DNA of 64,000 nt from Eutreptiella sp. 'Long Island Sound 2002' (GCA_964036045.1 OZ038379.1:120343206-120407205), one strand, 5' to 3'. Counted from the first letter of the stretch, positions 1 through 13,239 are shown. Made by a program: numbers and translations. The notes: generated from the letters alone by a model not told the origin.

Positions 1-2945
1 GGGCGCACGCTGTGGGGCCGGTGCTGGGTCCACACGCCCGCATCGACCGCACACGGGACACACGGGTCGCGGAACCCTGGCTGCACACTCCGGATGACGA
101 GCGGCCGGGGGAGGGACAGCGCCTGACACCAGGCGCCCCTCACAACGGTGGAAGGCACCCCCCCCGGGGACGCCCCTCAGCCACCCCCACAGCGGGCAAA
201 TCCGGCCCGCAAGGGCGCACGCTGTGGGGCCGGTGCTGGGTCCACACGCCCGCATCGGCCGCACCCGGGACACGCGGGTCGCGGAATGCTGGCTGCACGC
301 TCCGGAGGACGAGCGGCCGGGGGAGGGACAGCGCCTGACACCAGGCGCCCCTCACAACGGTGGAAGGCACCCCCCCCGGGGACGCCCTTCCGCCACCCCC
401 ACAGCGAGCAACGCCGGCCCGCAAGGGCGCACGCTGTGGGGCTGGTGCTGGGTCCACACGCCCGCATCGGCCGCGCCCGGGACACGCGGGTCGCGGAACC
501 CTGGCTGCACGCTCCAGAGGACGAGTGGCCGGGGGAGGGACAGCGCCTGACACCAGGCGCCCCTCACAACGGTGGAAGGCACCCCCCCCGGGGACGCCCT
601 TCCGCCACCCCCACAGCGGGCAACGCCGGCCCGCAAGGGCGCACGCTGTGGGGCCGGTGCTGGGTCCACACGCCCGCATCGACCGCACCCGGGACACACG
701 GGTCGCGGAACCCTGGCTGCACGCTCCGGAGGACGAGCGGCCGGGGGAGGGACAGCGCCTGACACCAGGCGCCCCTCACAACGGTGGAAGGCACCCCCCC
801 CGGGGACGCCCTTCCGCCACCCCCACAGCGAGCAACGCCGGCCCGCAAGGGCGCACGCTGTGGGGCCGGTGCTGGGTCCACACGCCCGCATCGACCGCGC
901 CCGGGACACACGGGTCGCGGAACCCTGGCTGCACGCTCCGGAGGACGAGCGGCCGGGGAAGGGACAGCGCCTGACACCAGGCGCCCCTCACAACGGTGGA
1001 AGGCATCCCCCCCTGGGGACGCCCTTCCGCCACCCCCACAGCGAGCAACGCCAGCCCGCAAGGGCGCACGCTGCGGGGCCGGTGCTGGGCCCACACGCCC
1101 GCATCGACCGCACCCGGGACACACGGGTCGCAGAACCCCGGGTGCACGCTCCGAAGGACGAGCGGCCGGGGGAGGGACAGCGCCTGACACCAGGCGCCCC
1201 TCACAACAGTGGTAGGCACCCCCCCCGGGGACGCCCCTCCGCCACCCCCACAGCGAGCAACGCCGGCCCGCAAGGGCGCACGCTGTGGGGCCGGTGCTTG
1301 GTCCACACGCCCGCATCGACCGCGCCCGGGACACGCGGGTCGCGGAACCCTGGCTGCACGCTCCGGAGGACGAGCGGCCGGGGGAGGGACAGCGCCTGAC
1401 ACCAGGCGCCCCTCACAACGGTGGAAGGCACCCCCCCCGGGGACGCCCTTCCGCCACCCCCACAGCGAGCAACGCCGGCCCGCAAGGGCACACGCTGTGA
1501 GGCCGGTGCTGGGTCCACACGCCCGCATCGACCGCGCCCGGGACACGCGGGTCGCGGAACCCAACCCTGGCTGCACGCTCCGGAGGACGAGCGGCCGGGG
1601 GAGGGACAGCGCCTGACACCAGGCGCCCCTCACAACGGTGGACGGCACCCCCCCCGGGGACGCCCTTCCGCCACCCCCACAGCGAGCAACGCCGGCCCGC
1701 AAGGGCGCACGCTGTGGGGCCGGTGCTGGGTCCACACGCCCGCATCGACCGCACCCGGAACACACGGGTCGCAGAACCCTGGCTGCACGCTCCGGGGGAC
1801 GAGCGGCCGGGGAGGGGACAGCGCCTGACACCAGGCGCCCCTCACAACGGTGGAAGGCGCCCCCCCCGGGGACGCCCTTCCGCCACCCCAACAGCGAGCA
1901 GCGTCGGCCCGCAAGGGCGCACGCTGTGGGGCCGGTGCTGGGTCCGCACGCCCGCATCGACCGCGCCCGGGACACGCGGGTCGCGGAACCCTGGCCGCAC
2001 GCTCCGGAGGACGAGCGGCCGGGGAAGGGACAGCGCCTGACACCAGGCGCCCCTCACAACGGTGGAAAGCAGCCCCCCCCGGGGACGCCCTTCCGCCACC
2101 CCCACAGCGAACAACGCCGGCTCGCAAGGGCACACACGCTGTGGGGCCGGTGCTGGGTCCACACGCCCGCATCGACCGCACCCAGGACACGCGGGTCGCG
2201 GAACCCTGGCTCCACGCTCCGGAGGACGAGCGGCCGGGGAAGGGACAGCGCCTGACACCAGGCGCCCCTCACAACGGTGGAAGGCACCCCCACCGGGGAC
2301 GCCATTCCGCCACCCCCACAGCGAGCAGTGTCGGCCCGCAAGGACGCACGCTGTGGGACCGGTGCTGGGTCCACACGCCCGCATCGACCGCGCCCGGGAC
2401 ACTCGGGTCGCGGAACCCTGGCCGCACGCTACGAAGGACGAGCGCGGCCAGGGGAGGGACAGCGCCTGACACCAGGCGCCCCTCACAACGGTGGAAGGCA
2501 CCCCCCCCGGGGACGCCCTTCCGCCAACCCCACAGCGAGCAACGCCGGCCCGAAAGGGCGCACGCTGTGGGGCCGGTGCTGGGTCCACACGCCCGCATCG
2601 ACCGCACCCGGGACACACGGGTCGCAGAACCCTGGCTGCCCGCCCCGGAGGACGAGCGGCCGGGGGAGGGACAGCGCCTGACACCAGGCGCCCCTCACAA
2701 CGGTGGAAGGCACTCCCCCCGGGGACGCCCTTCCGCCACCCCCACAGCGAGCAACGCCGGCCCGCAAGGGCGCACGCTGTGGGGCCGGTGCTGGGCCGGC
2801 CCGCACGTCCGCATCGACCGCACCCGGGACACACGGGTCGCGGAACCCTGGCTGCCCGCTCCGGAGGATGGGCGACCGGGAGAGGGACAGCGCCTAACAC
2901 CGGACGCCCCTCGCAACACTGGAAGGCGCCCCCCCGGGGATGCCC
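1..2945 (+). repeat. 212-bp tandem array, about 14 monomers, directly upstream of LINE ORF1
   Basis: The landmark GCCTGACACC starts at 121, 333, 545, 757, 969, 1182, 1394, 1611, 1823, 2035, 2250, 2464, 2676 and 2892, giving steps of 212-217 bp. Units differ by scattered substitutions and small indels; the last two are the most diverged. Each unit carries a hairpin GCGCCTG-ACAC-CAGGCGC and C-runs. The array stops about 100 bp before the first ORF1 ATG, which is the layout of promoter-bearing 5' monomers in mouse L1. An unrelated satellite is the alternative. Long open frames on both strands come from a stop-poor GC-rich unit whose length is not a multiple of three, so they are not read as genes. 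Confidence 0.95.
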
Positions 2946-3044
2946 ATCCACCACCCCCACACCGAGCAACGCACCAACGCACCAACGCACCAGCCACGGG
3001 ACATCCGCACCCCGCCCCCCGCTCTTAGACACAGCGACATAGCA

Positions 3045-5272
3045 ATGGCGGAACCCGCCGCACCACGCAAGACACGCCCCCGATCTCTGACGCTGGACGA
3101 AGCACACGAGGTCATCAGGGCGCTGGGACTCAGAGACGGCGAAGGAGACCCCCCACAAGGGGACGCGGGCACAGACTCCGACCTGGAGTCATTGCCGGAG
3201 CCCCCCCACGGGAGACGCGCCCGCGGAGCCTGCGCCGCCGGCGGGCAGCGTACCCGCGATCTGCCCCGCGTGGAAACGGGGCCATTGCACCGGCGAAGGC
3301 TGGTGCCCCAAACACCACCCCCAGCCCGATGCCGATGACGGAGCGTTACCCGAGGTGAAACCCGCGGCCGCACGCGCCGCCCTACGCTACGGAGTGACGC
3401 AGGGCTGCATCCTGGATGAGACCGCGCGCGGCAGCGTGAACATCCAGGAGGCCGTCGACCGAGTCACCCACGCGGGACAGGCGGCAGTGGCCTTGCACAG
3501 CCGGGGCCGCCACGGTGGACCCGCAGAGGGGATCATTGTGGATCCCTCGGGAATGGTGCTGGTCCTGGCGGCGGACATGATCCGAGGGGTGCTCCACGCG
3601 TCCCGCGTGCGGCGGGCGTGCCCACAGTGGACCATCAAGGTGTACACCCCCCCGCGGGCGTGGCCCTTTTCCACATGGGCGGTGCTCGCCGTCATGTGGC
3701 ACCTGGCACCAGAGGACGCCCCCACAGGGACCGCGGAGGACATCGCCCGGGACCTCCACACCTGGCCGGCCGACCAGGAATACCCCTGGCGCAGGCCCCG
3801 GGGCGGCCTCCCGGTGGCACCAGCGGCAGAGGGGCTCAGCCTCGCGGCAACCCTCCAACGGCACCCCGACAAGCAGGCGCGCCACTTCCTGCAGACGGGC
3901 ACGGTCCCGGCCACGCCGCCAGACTCCGAGTGGCGATGGGACGCAGGGGTGGCGCAACCACTGCCGGGCCCCTGGACCCTCCCGTTGTGGTACTTGCCCA
4001 TGGGCACCTTGGCCCACGCCACCCAGGCCGTCAAGGGGGCTTTCCCGCAGCCGCTCCTCCCCGGCGTGGCCCTGCTCCGCAGCCTGCAGGCGGGAGCCGC
4101 CTGGGTACGGTGGAAGGAAGGGAAGGGGCGCTCGAGCCCCTATTTCCCCATGGTCCAAGGCCAGGCGCTGATCCATGCCGAGGGCATGGGGACCATGGAA
4201 TGGGGGGCGATCGTGCCCGGCACGGCGTGCAGGTGGATCACGGCGGCCGCCCCACAGCCCATGCGATCGCCGCCGGCGTGCCACCGCCTCCTACGGATGG
4301 TCCCCTCATTGGCCCCCCAGCACGCCTTTACAAGGGACGTGTGGAAGGCCGTACTGAGCCACACCAGGGAGTGGCTAACGAACCCGGGTACGCGGTACCC
4401 GCCGGGACCGGTGCTCGAACAGCTCACGGCCCCCACACCCGGGGTCCTCCACGCCCTACACAAGGCGTCGGCCCTCACGAAGCAGCTCAACGACGAAGTG
4501 CTGGACCTGGCGCTGGAGCCGCTGCGGGTGCTCTACCCGCAAGCACACATCCCACCCGCGGGCACGTCCAACCGCCTAGGCCGCCTGGGGCTGCAGCGCC
4601 GCGTCGAGGCCGCGCACCCAGGAGGCGTGGTGGAACAGTGGCTAACGCTCCGCAATCCGTCCACCGCGGAGGGCCACTGGTACCTGCACCAACTCCTCTT
4701 CCAGCCACGGGCAGCCCCGGAACACCGCCGGCAAAACCCGTACCACACGCACCAGGAGCGCCGAGGCCAACCTGCCCTTCGAACCAGCGGCGGAGGGCGC
4801 CATTCGGAAGTCGGTGCAGCTCCCCCCGGCGCGAGGGGCCACGGAGCCGACGAAATGCCCCCTGTGTGCGGACAAGTACTACACCAGCGGGGCAATGCTG
4901 GAACACCTGGCGTGGCACGCGGTGCACGCTGCGGCCCCGGCGGACGACAAGGAGGCGGCCGCCAACATCCTGCAGGGGAGGGCACGGAGGTCCCCGTGGC
5001 ACGCCCCGTACACCCGGCGCCCCCCGCCCCAGGCAGCCGACCACGCAGATGGAGGTGAGGAGGCACCCGGAGCGGCCCCGGGGGCCGGCGGTGCGGCCCC
5101 ACCGGGGTCCATGTCCATCCCCGCGGGGCTGGCCCCCCTGGCCCCCCTGGCTCCCCCGGTCCCCCGGGCCCCCCTGTGGGCCCCGCTGGGGACGGGCTCA
5201 GCGGATGCGGCGCACCCAGATGCCCTGGCGGCGCCAGCGAACCCGGCGGCGATGCCGATGCGGGATAGCTGA
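3045..5272 (+). CDS. LINE ORF1 protein with CCCH and C2H2 zinc fingers, frameshifted
   Basis: The ATG at 3045 opens an acidic N-terminus. The frame shifts at a seven-C run (3201-3207) into a frame holding a CCCH finger: Cys at 3262, 3286 and 3304 and His at 3316, spacing C-X7-C-X5-C-X3-H. A roughly 480-residue unrecognised domain rich in Trp, Pro and Ala follows to about 4700. A second shift between about 4690 and 4760 leads to a C2H2 finger near 4857-4925 beginning CPLC and closing H-X3-H. The protein ends in a Pro/Ala-rich linker at a UGA (5270-5272). Zinc-finger ORF1 or N-terminal regions are common in LINEs and bind nucleic acid. ORF2 continues in the same frame after the UGA without an ATG, so the two may be one protein. 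Confidence 0.65.
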
Positions 5273-8200
5273 CTCCAGGAGGACACGACGGGCGACGCCC
5301 TGTGGCTCCTCTCGTGGAACCTGTGCAACGGCCTCGTGCCGCCAGACCGGTCCCTCCGGGACACACTCCGGCGGCGCCGGGGGCCGGCGGCCTGCACCGA
5401 CAAGGAGCACCTCATCACCGGCATGCTGCCCCAGGAGGGGGGCTTTGCCATCATGCTCCAGGAAACGGGGATCGCCACCAGGGCGCAGGAGATGCACGTG
5501 GCCGCGGCGCTCCGGGACAAGGGGTACACCGCCTACTTCAGCAGCCGGCTGGCGGAGACGGGGGCCACCTCCACCTCGAGAGGGGGGGTCTCCTCACCGC
5601 GGTCAGCAGCAAGTACGTGGCGGAGCACGAGGTGCTCAGCTTCACGGAAATTGTCCCCGGGAAGGCCGCGGCCCTGGAGATCCGCACGGACGGGGGAGGC
5701 CTCACCCTCATCAACGTCCACGGGCCGCAAGCAGGTTGCTCCGCGTGGGCGGGACGAACGGCGTTCTGGGCCGACATACAAATGTATGCCACGGCACGCA
5801 GCCTCGGCGGGAGGCACCCGGTGGTCATCGCCGGCGACACCAACATCTACATGGATGTCCCCGCCAACCCGGCCACGGAGCATTTCCGAGCGGGCTGGGA
5901 AGCCTGCGGCTTCCGAAGAGCCGCGGCAGGCGGCAAGGAGGACATGACCCCCACGCTCCACCCGTCCCAGCACAGGGTGGACACCTTCCTGGTCAACGAG
6001 CCCCTCCTGCCGTGGTCCCTGCGGGAGAGCGTCTGGGCTCGCGGCATGGCACACCCCCAGGTGGTCGGCTCGGACCACCTCCCGGTCCGCCTGGCCCTGC
6101 CGGGTCTCCTCAGCGCAGCGGGACGCGCGGCGATGCCCACCCCCTACAGCCACACGGAGGGCCGCCTCCTCCCGTACGACGCCGAGGCTGCGCCCGTCGA
6201 ACACTGCCTGTGGGCGGCGGTCACCGCCGCACAGGATGAACCCTCCCTGGCGCCCTGGCTGGGTCCCGCAGAGCAGCACGACTACGGGTCCATGCCCGCG
6301 GCCGCGGTGGACAAGGTGTTCGAACACCTCCACGCGACGCATGACGCCCTGGCGCGCGTGGTGGGACGCCGGCAGCCGTCTCCGGCGGGAACGGACCCGG
6401 CGGAGGGGGACCTCCCGGAGAGCGGAAAGCAGCTCCAGGCAGCGGTCCTCCGCTATGACACCCTGGCAGCGCGCGCCCCGGCAGCGTACCAGGCGGACGC
6501 GGCCAGGCATGGCATCCGGTCCGAGGCGGCGCTCCGGCTCACGGAGGAACTGCAGGGCGTGTCGCCCGGGTTCCGCCCGACCACGCAGGGCCAACTGCAG
6601 GAGGAGCTGGAGAGGCAAGCAGCCGCCCTCGAGGAGGACATTCGCCAGCTCCGCGCCCTCCTGGCGGCAGACCGCAAGCGCGCCATCAAGGACTTCTGGC
6701 GCCGCAACGCCCCCGACATCGCCCAGCGATGGAAAGCCGTGCGGAGAGCCATAGAGGTAGAGGCCCCAGGCCCGTCAGGCCTGTGGAACGTGCGGGTTCC
6801 CAACACCCAAACGCTCCTCATGGAGGCCCACGACGTGATGTTCGCAGTTCGCGCCTTCTGGCGCGAACTGTATGACAAACGCCCGGTGGACCTCCCGGGT
6901 TTCCAGGCGGTCCTCGGCCGCCACGTCCCCCGGGTCCCTGAGGGAGCCTGGACACAGGTCCAGCAGTACTCGATGCAGGACCTGAAGTCCGCCCTGGACA
7001 AGGCCGATGGCAAGGCCCCAGGTCCTAACCACGTGGAGGCCCGCTTCATCAAGGCCCTCCCGGCACCCGTCCAGTGGCTCCTGGTCCACTCCTACCGGGC
7101 CATCCTTCGCGGCGGCCCCCCACCGATGCACTGGAGGGACGCGCACATCTGGCTCAGCCCCAAGGTACCGGGCTCTGCCAGGCTGGACGACTACAGGCCC
7201 ATAGCCCTGGGCCAGCTGGACATGAAGCTGCTCACGGGCCCCCTCACCCAGCGCATTACGGAGGTGCTCACACGGCACGGAGTGGTCAGCGACTGGCAGC
7301 AGGGGGCCCTCCCTGGCTCCAACACAGGCCCCCCGCTGTTCATGGCGCAGCGGCAGCTCCAGCGGGGAAGGCCAAACTACGTCTTCTCCTTCGACGCCCG
7401 CAAGGCCTTCGACAGCGCCCCACACGGCCCCCTCCACCTCATCCTGCGCCACCTCTCCGTGCCGCCGGACGTCATTGACCTCCTGCTCTTCCTCCACACG
7501 TGCGCCAGGCTGCGCATCGTCACAGCACACGGGCTAACGCAGCCCGTCTACATGCTACGCGGCGTCCGGCAGGGCAACCCCGAGAGCCCCCTGCTGTACG
7601 CGCTCCTCCTGGAGCCCCTGCTCAGTGCACAGGGGCACCGCCTGCGCCCGCCGGGAGGGGCCGAGCACGGCCTCATCCAGGCCTATATCGACGACCTGCT
7701 GGTGGTGGCCCACACGCTGCAGCACTTCGTCGAGGGCGTGGAGGCGGTGGCCGCGTACCTGGGGATGATGGGCATGGAGCGCAACCCCCGCAAGTGCGCC
7801 ATGGCCACCACGGAGGGGGTCCCGGGCTTGCAGCTGCGCCTCTGCCCCCACCTGGAAAACCCGTGGTACTGGGTACCAGCGGCGGACTCCGTCCCCTACC
7901 TGGGACTCCAGCTGCAGCCAGACGGGGAGTTCTCCCTGCAGCGCAAGCACCGGCTACGCCTGGCGGCAGTGCACCACTGGTGCCTTAACACCCTCGCGCC
8001 ACCGAAAGTGGTGCAGGACGTCATCCTGGCGATCCTCGGAGGGGTGACGCAGTCCATCGCCCCTTTCATCGCCGACGACTCCGACACTGCACGCCACCTG
8101 GACCACATCACGGTCCAGGTCGCGAAGGACAGGGCACGGTACGCCTTCGACGCCTCGCGGGACAGCCTGCAGGATGACCGGACCCTGGGGCTCACACGGG

Positions 8201-11200
8201 TGCCCACGCGGTGCCAGCAGGCAGCGGTGGCCCTCGTGGGTACACTCGTCCACCACCGCGCAACCTCCGTGCGCGCCGAGGTCACCAAGATGTTCTGGGA
8301 GATAGCCGGCGCGCACGGAATATGCCCCGAGGTGCACTACCCCGTCCCGGAGTTCGCAACTCTGGCGGGAGGCGACTGGGTCCACCGCATACCCCGGGCC
8401 CTGGCCGCCCTGGGAGTGGGGATGTACAACCCCATCGCGTGCCCCAGGGCGGCTCATGTCCAACTACAGTCCCCGCCGGGCAAAATCGTCACGCTGCGCA
8501 CCGCCAAGCTGCGACACCGCGACACGTGCCGCCTGACGGTGCCACACGCAACGCCGTGGCATGGGCACCACAGGCCACGCCACCCCTTCCCCGACAACGA
8601 CGATCCGTGGCCGGCGGCGGTGCGGGAGTGCCTCAACCAATGCGCCGAAGAACACCTCCATTATTGCCGCCGTGAGCAGGAGCCCACCAACCACCCCGGG
8701 TGGCGCGACGCCCTGGCCCACCTCTTCCACACCACCGGCACACGGGACCCCCGCCTGAGACTCATCCACCCCACGAGGGCTAAGCAGGACGCCCACACCG
8801 GCCCACGGGTGACCCCGGACGGCCTGCACCTCCACGTCGGGGGCTACCGCCGCCTGGACGGCCTGTCCCCCCCCACGCGGGGGGCGGCGTACCACCCGCC
8901 GGCGGCCCTCATGTACATCCTCCGCGACGTACTCGCGGAAAGCGAGCACCAGGAGCCTAACGCGGACGTGGCGTGGCCAGAGCCCTTACGCCCCCGGCCC
9001 CACGCGCCGACGCCGTTGTGGCTGGTGACCACAGACGACCAATGCACCCAAGCGACGAGACAAGCGCAGCTCCGGGCCGAGTGGGTGATAGTGCAGGTGG
9101 GGGCAGGCCAGCCCCAACCCCGCGGACTCCCCTGTGGCACCGCCCTACTGGTGGCTACGGGGGTGCCGCACGACCCACACATGGCGGTGCACGCGTTGGA
9201 GGACCATCCGGAGGACACAGGACACCTGGTGGTACACCAGCGCGGGGGCCCGGCGTGGCTCAAGGAACATGTGACGGCGCTACGGTCCTGGGCAACCACG
9301 GTCGCCGGGGCGGAGATCCGGCTGCACGACCACCCGGCGATCAGCCCAGGCGACCCCAGGGCGCTGAGCGTGGACCAACTGACCCACAGCCACCCCGACG
9401 TCCAGTGGCACTCCACCGACCTCAACGCGGGGTGGCTCAGCCCCACCGGATACTACTGGATCCCGGAGGCCTGGGGACACACCTCCTCTGACGCGTCCGG
9501 GGCGGACCCTGCAAACACGCCACCAGCGTCGCTCTCGCCGCCGACCTCACCCGCCCGTGGGCGGTGGCCATCTCGGGCACGGTGCCCGACGGGGAGGGGG
9601 TGGCTGCCTCCCTCCCCCTACATTACGGTGCACACAGACCATGGGTCCACACGGTGGACGCCGAAGTCATCCTCCACCTCCTGCGGCACGCAGATCGCGA
9701 GCGAACCACGGGGATCCCCGCGGGCGCAGCGAAAGTGGTCAACCAGATGCCCCTGAGGTGGCTCCGGGACGGCCTGTGCGCGCGGGGGCAACACGCCGGG
9801 CACCCGTTCTGGTACGTCCGAGCCACCTCGCACCACAGTGACGCCCTACTGCACAAGGCGGACTGGGCGGCGTCCCAGGACACCGTCGTGCAGAACACGC
9901 CCCCGGACCCTAGCCACGCCCAACTCATTGTCGCCGGCCGTGACGGCCATCTCGATCTACGGCCCCCCACGATGCGGGTGCTCGGCGAGGTCGCGCAACG
10001 GGCGCAGGCGGACCATGCGCTGACGCACCGGGGACACACACCTTTGGGCGCGGCCCACGCCACGGCCTACGTCCACGCCCGGGACCTCACCGCGGCGGCC
10101 ACCAACCGCCGGGCGCTGCGGGCCCGAGACGGCCACACACCGGTGCAGCGCAGGCTCCGCGTCCGGAAGGAGCGGCTCTCCGGCGTCGCCATCGTCCCGC
10201 AACCGTGCCTTTTCTGCGGCGGCCCGGAAGAGACCCCGGTGCACATGCACGTGGGTTGCACCCGCTCGCGGCTCCTCTGGCCCCACTACCGCCAGGCGGT
10301 ACAGGAGGCGGCCCGCCACCTCCCACCTGGGGACAAGGCCCTGTGGGTGGCCTCGTGGCGCTCCGCAGGCGCCACGTGGACGGAGGTGTTCTGCTCCGGA
10401 CTGGTGCCCGAGGACGCGGAGGCGCAGCTCCGCGCCATAACCCGATACGACCCGCCGGGAGGGACCTCAGTGGACGATTTCCTCCACCACATGCTCCGGC
10501 TGGGGGACTTCGCGTGGGAGCTTCGCAACCACCGGCTGGAGCAACTCCTCCACGAGCCCCTAAGTGCGGCAGCCCGGGCGCACCGGTGGCTCACTGCGGC
10601 GGAGGGCGACCACCCTCCCCCTCCCCCGCGCCCTGACAAGGACTTCGTAGCCTCCCTCCGTGTTGTGAATGGCACTCTGGAGTGCCCACTCCAAGACAGC
10701 CCCCACCCGTATCAGGACCTGCCGGGGGGGTTCTCGAGGCACCTACAAGACGCCCTCTTCCCACCGTGGATCATCGGGCGCGGCTCCATGACCGCATGGG
10801 AGGCGCGCATCGTGGGGGAGGAGTGGGCGCGGGAGTGGGGCCGGTGGTGCGCCGCCACGCGCGCCCCAGAGACCCCTGCGCAACGATACGCCGCCATCCC
10901 GCTCCGGGGGTGGGGGCCGGACACCCGGCCGAGACCCACCATGATCCGCGGGGCGGGGCCTGACCACCCGTGGGACGCGGCGACGGGGGAATGGCTGCAG
11001 GCGGCCCCGGGGCCGCAAACGGGATGGACTGGGGACGTATCCTCACTCGTCAGGACGCCCGTCCCGCCCCGCATCGTCCTTCACATCGCCAACGCGCTCC
11101 GGGCCACGGAGATACGCACGTGGGGACACGCTGCGGCCACCGTCCGGTGGCACCCCCCAGAGGACGGGGCCACCCACCTCACCGTGGCGCACTTCAAAGC

Positions 11201-11968
11201 TGGGGGGCCGGTATACGACGACGCCCTGTCCCGGCTGGGCGACACCCAGGGGCCCTTGCTCCTCATGCTCCCCACCGGTATCGCAGCCGCGCTGCGCCAG
11301 GAGCTAGACGGCTGCGAAGGGCTGCGAGTGGGGTGGGAGGCAGTCGCGGACGGCACCCTGCTGGCCCTCCTCCACAGGGACACCGCGAACGGGTGCCACT
11401 GGGACGCGCTGACGCTCCACCTCACCGGGCGCCACGTGTACATGGCGAGCCCCCCCCAGGGGCACCCCCACCCGACGTGGGACGACCTCATCGCCGCCTT
11501 CCGCGACCACGGAATCCTCCCCGGCGACACGTGGCAGGAGGTCCAGCGGAAGACGCTTGGCAAGGACTACCGGCGCCGCGTCCACGCCTGCTTGCTGGAG
11601 ATCCGGGACCCCCTCCGACAGAGGTGGGACGACCCTGGCTCCGCCATCTCGACCCTTGGTCGCCGCCCTCCCACCTCCCACACACCTGCCGACTCTGCGG
11701 AGAATGTGACACGGTGTCCTCCGCAGCGTCGACAGGCGCCAACAGGTGCGCGCGGTGCACCCAGGTTGCCGCGTGCCCCTGGCCCGAACCACCTCCCGCA
11801 GGCCCGCGCAGGCGCACAGAGGAGGAGGCCTTGCGCCGGCGCATCGAGAGGGCACACACCCCCTCGCACGAACAAGCGGGCCCCGCGGGCGCTGCCCTTC
11901 TGTGGATCCACGTGCACCTGCGGGACCCCACGTCCGTTGCGCACCTGTCGCACGTGTTCGCCCCCTAA
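5273..11968 (+). CDS. LINE ORF2: APE endonuclease, reverse transcriptase, RNase H, zinc knuckle (frameshifted)
   Basis: Endonuclease: SWNLCN at 5312, the catalytic Glu of QETG at 5462, GDTN at 5833 and SDHLPV at 6070. RT: motif A DARKAFDSA (Asp at 7393), motif B RGVRQGNPESP (Gln at 7570) and motif C YIDD (7684-7695, more often FADD in LINEs). RNase H: Asp in SSDASG (9490), Glu in DAEV (9663), Asp at 9840 and 9861. A CX2CX8HX4C knuckle lies at about 10206-10260, an unrecognised 450-residue tail follows, and a Cys-rich C-X2-C-X2-C...C-X2-C ribbon lies near 11690-11760. Together these nick the target and prime cDNA synthesis. Frames shift at a G7 run near 5585, near 9500 and near 11650. At about 2,230 residues it is roughly twice the usual LINE ORF2. 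No ATG precedes the endonuclease. Confidence 0.9.
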
Positions 11969-12007
11969 CCCCCACACGCCGCCGCCCTTTGCAGAGCCCG
12001 CAGCACC

Positions 12008-13161
12008 ATGCCACGCCGACGGGGGGATGGGCCGGGGCACACCAGGGCCCGCCGCAGAGCGCAGGAGGCGGCCGTCTGGGGCCTGGTGGCGGACGCGGTG
12101 GCGGAGGCAAAAGAAGCGCATGCTGCCGCACGGTGCGACCTGGAGAGCAATGCGAGGGCCTTCCTCAACGAGACCGCCCTCCCGGCCGTCCGCGCCCTGA
12201 ACGGAGCGGGGGCCCCTACGCTGCTCCCGGCAATGCACCGGATCGTGAACGCTGTCCGGCCGGGGCTCATCAGCCCGGAAGCGGCCCTCTACGGGCACTG
12301 GATGGAGTGGCGCGAGTCCAATCGGTCGGGCCGGCCCCTGTCCATGGGGGACACCCTCCGGCTGACGGGAGCGGGGTCTGCCATGTCCCTCCGCAGTAGC
12401 GCCCCAGCCCCGCTGCACGCCCTCAGGACGCGCTACCCCGGGGAGGGGCCCCGTACCTGAACCAGGTGCGGGCCACGTACCCTGGGGGAGTGTCCGAGCT
12501 GGATGCGGCGCTCCACCTTCTACACCCGCCGGACGAGGACCTGGAGGTGGGCGAGGTCACGGTGTTCATGGAAGGCGCGGACGAGGCGTCCGCCCGCCCC
12601 CGGCCGACCAACCCGGTATATGACGGCACTGGGCCTACCCCCCCGTACGCCGTCGTCTACGAGGCATTCCCCAGGGAGCCCACTTGGTGCCCCGCCCTCC
12701 CACCGGCGACGCACGCGCCCCGCGGCTGGGCTAACCCAGACCCGTCCCCCCCCCTCTCCAGGACCAGGGGTGCCCACCACAGGGGGCAGGTCCTCTGGCA
12801 AGAGTGCCCTGGCACCCCCCTCCTCCTCCTCGTCGTCGCGACCCGCGGGGGCCCGGGGCGGATCCTGGGGATCACCCCCACCCACCTCTATGGGGCCACA
12901 CCCGTACCCCGCCCCCCCCTCCCGGCGCCCGCGGCGCGGGACGGAGTACACACCTTCCTGCGCACACAGGAGGTCACCGCCGTTACGGGGGTCCACCTGG
13001 TGCGGCTGCCCCCGACACCGCTCGACGACCCCCGGGGGCCCAGGGCCCTGAGCCCCGCCCCAGACTGGGAGCTGTGGCGCGACGCTTGGGCCGCGTGGCT
13101 CCCCCGCCTCCCCTCCCAATGCCGCCCGGATGGCCGCGGACCCCCGGCCGTGCGGGACTGA
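12008..13161 (+). CDS. Unrecognised ORF downstream of LINE ORF2 (ORF3)
   Basis: The ATG at 12008 lies 40 bp after the ORF2 stop. The first 145 codons encode a basic start (MPRRRGDG) and an Ala-rich probable helical domain with conserved-looking WMEWRESN. Near 12440 (CCCCGGGG) the reading frame shifts, and a non-repetitive, mixed-composition sequence continues to a UGA at 13161, giving about 380 residues in all. Composition is more protein-like than in the overlapping frames. I recognise no domain. Its tight spacing to ORF2 and identical base composition suggest it belongs to the same element. A translated relic of unrelated GC-rich DNA remains possible. Confidence 0.45.
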
Positions 13162-13239
13162 CGCCATAGCCGGCCCCCCACCCCCTCCTCCCCTCCCCCC
13201 CGCAGAGCACCACACGGCACTGCCCACAGCACGGCACTG

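Noticed and set aside
1-2945. CRISPR array or rDNA spacer
   Set aside because: Units are contiguous 212-bp monomers without unique spacers, and no rRNA sequence is present in the window.
1-3158. Many overlapping 100-440-codon ORFs on both strands across the 212-bp array
   Set aside because: The same peptide recurs in shifting frames because the unit is not a multiple of three. Openness follows from a GC-rich, stop-poor repeat.
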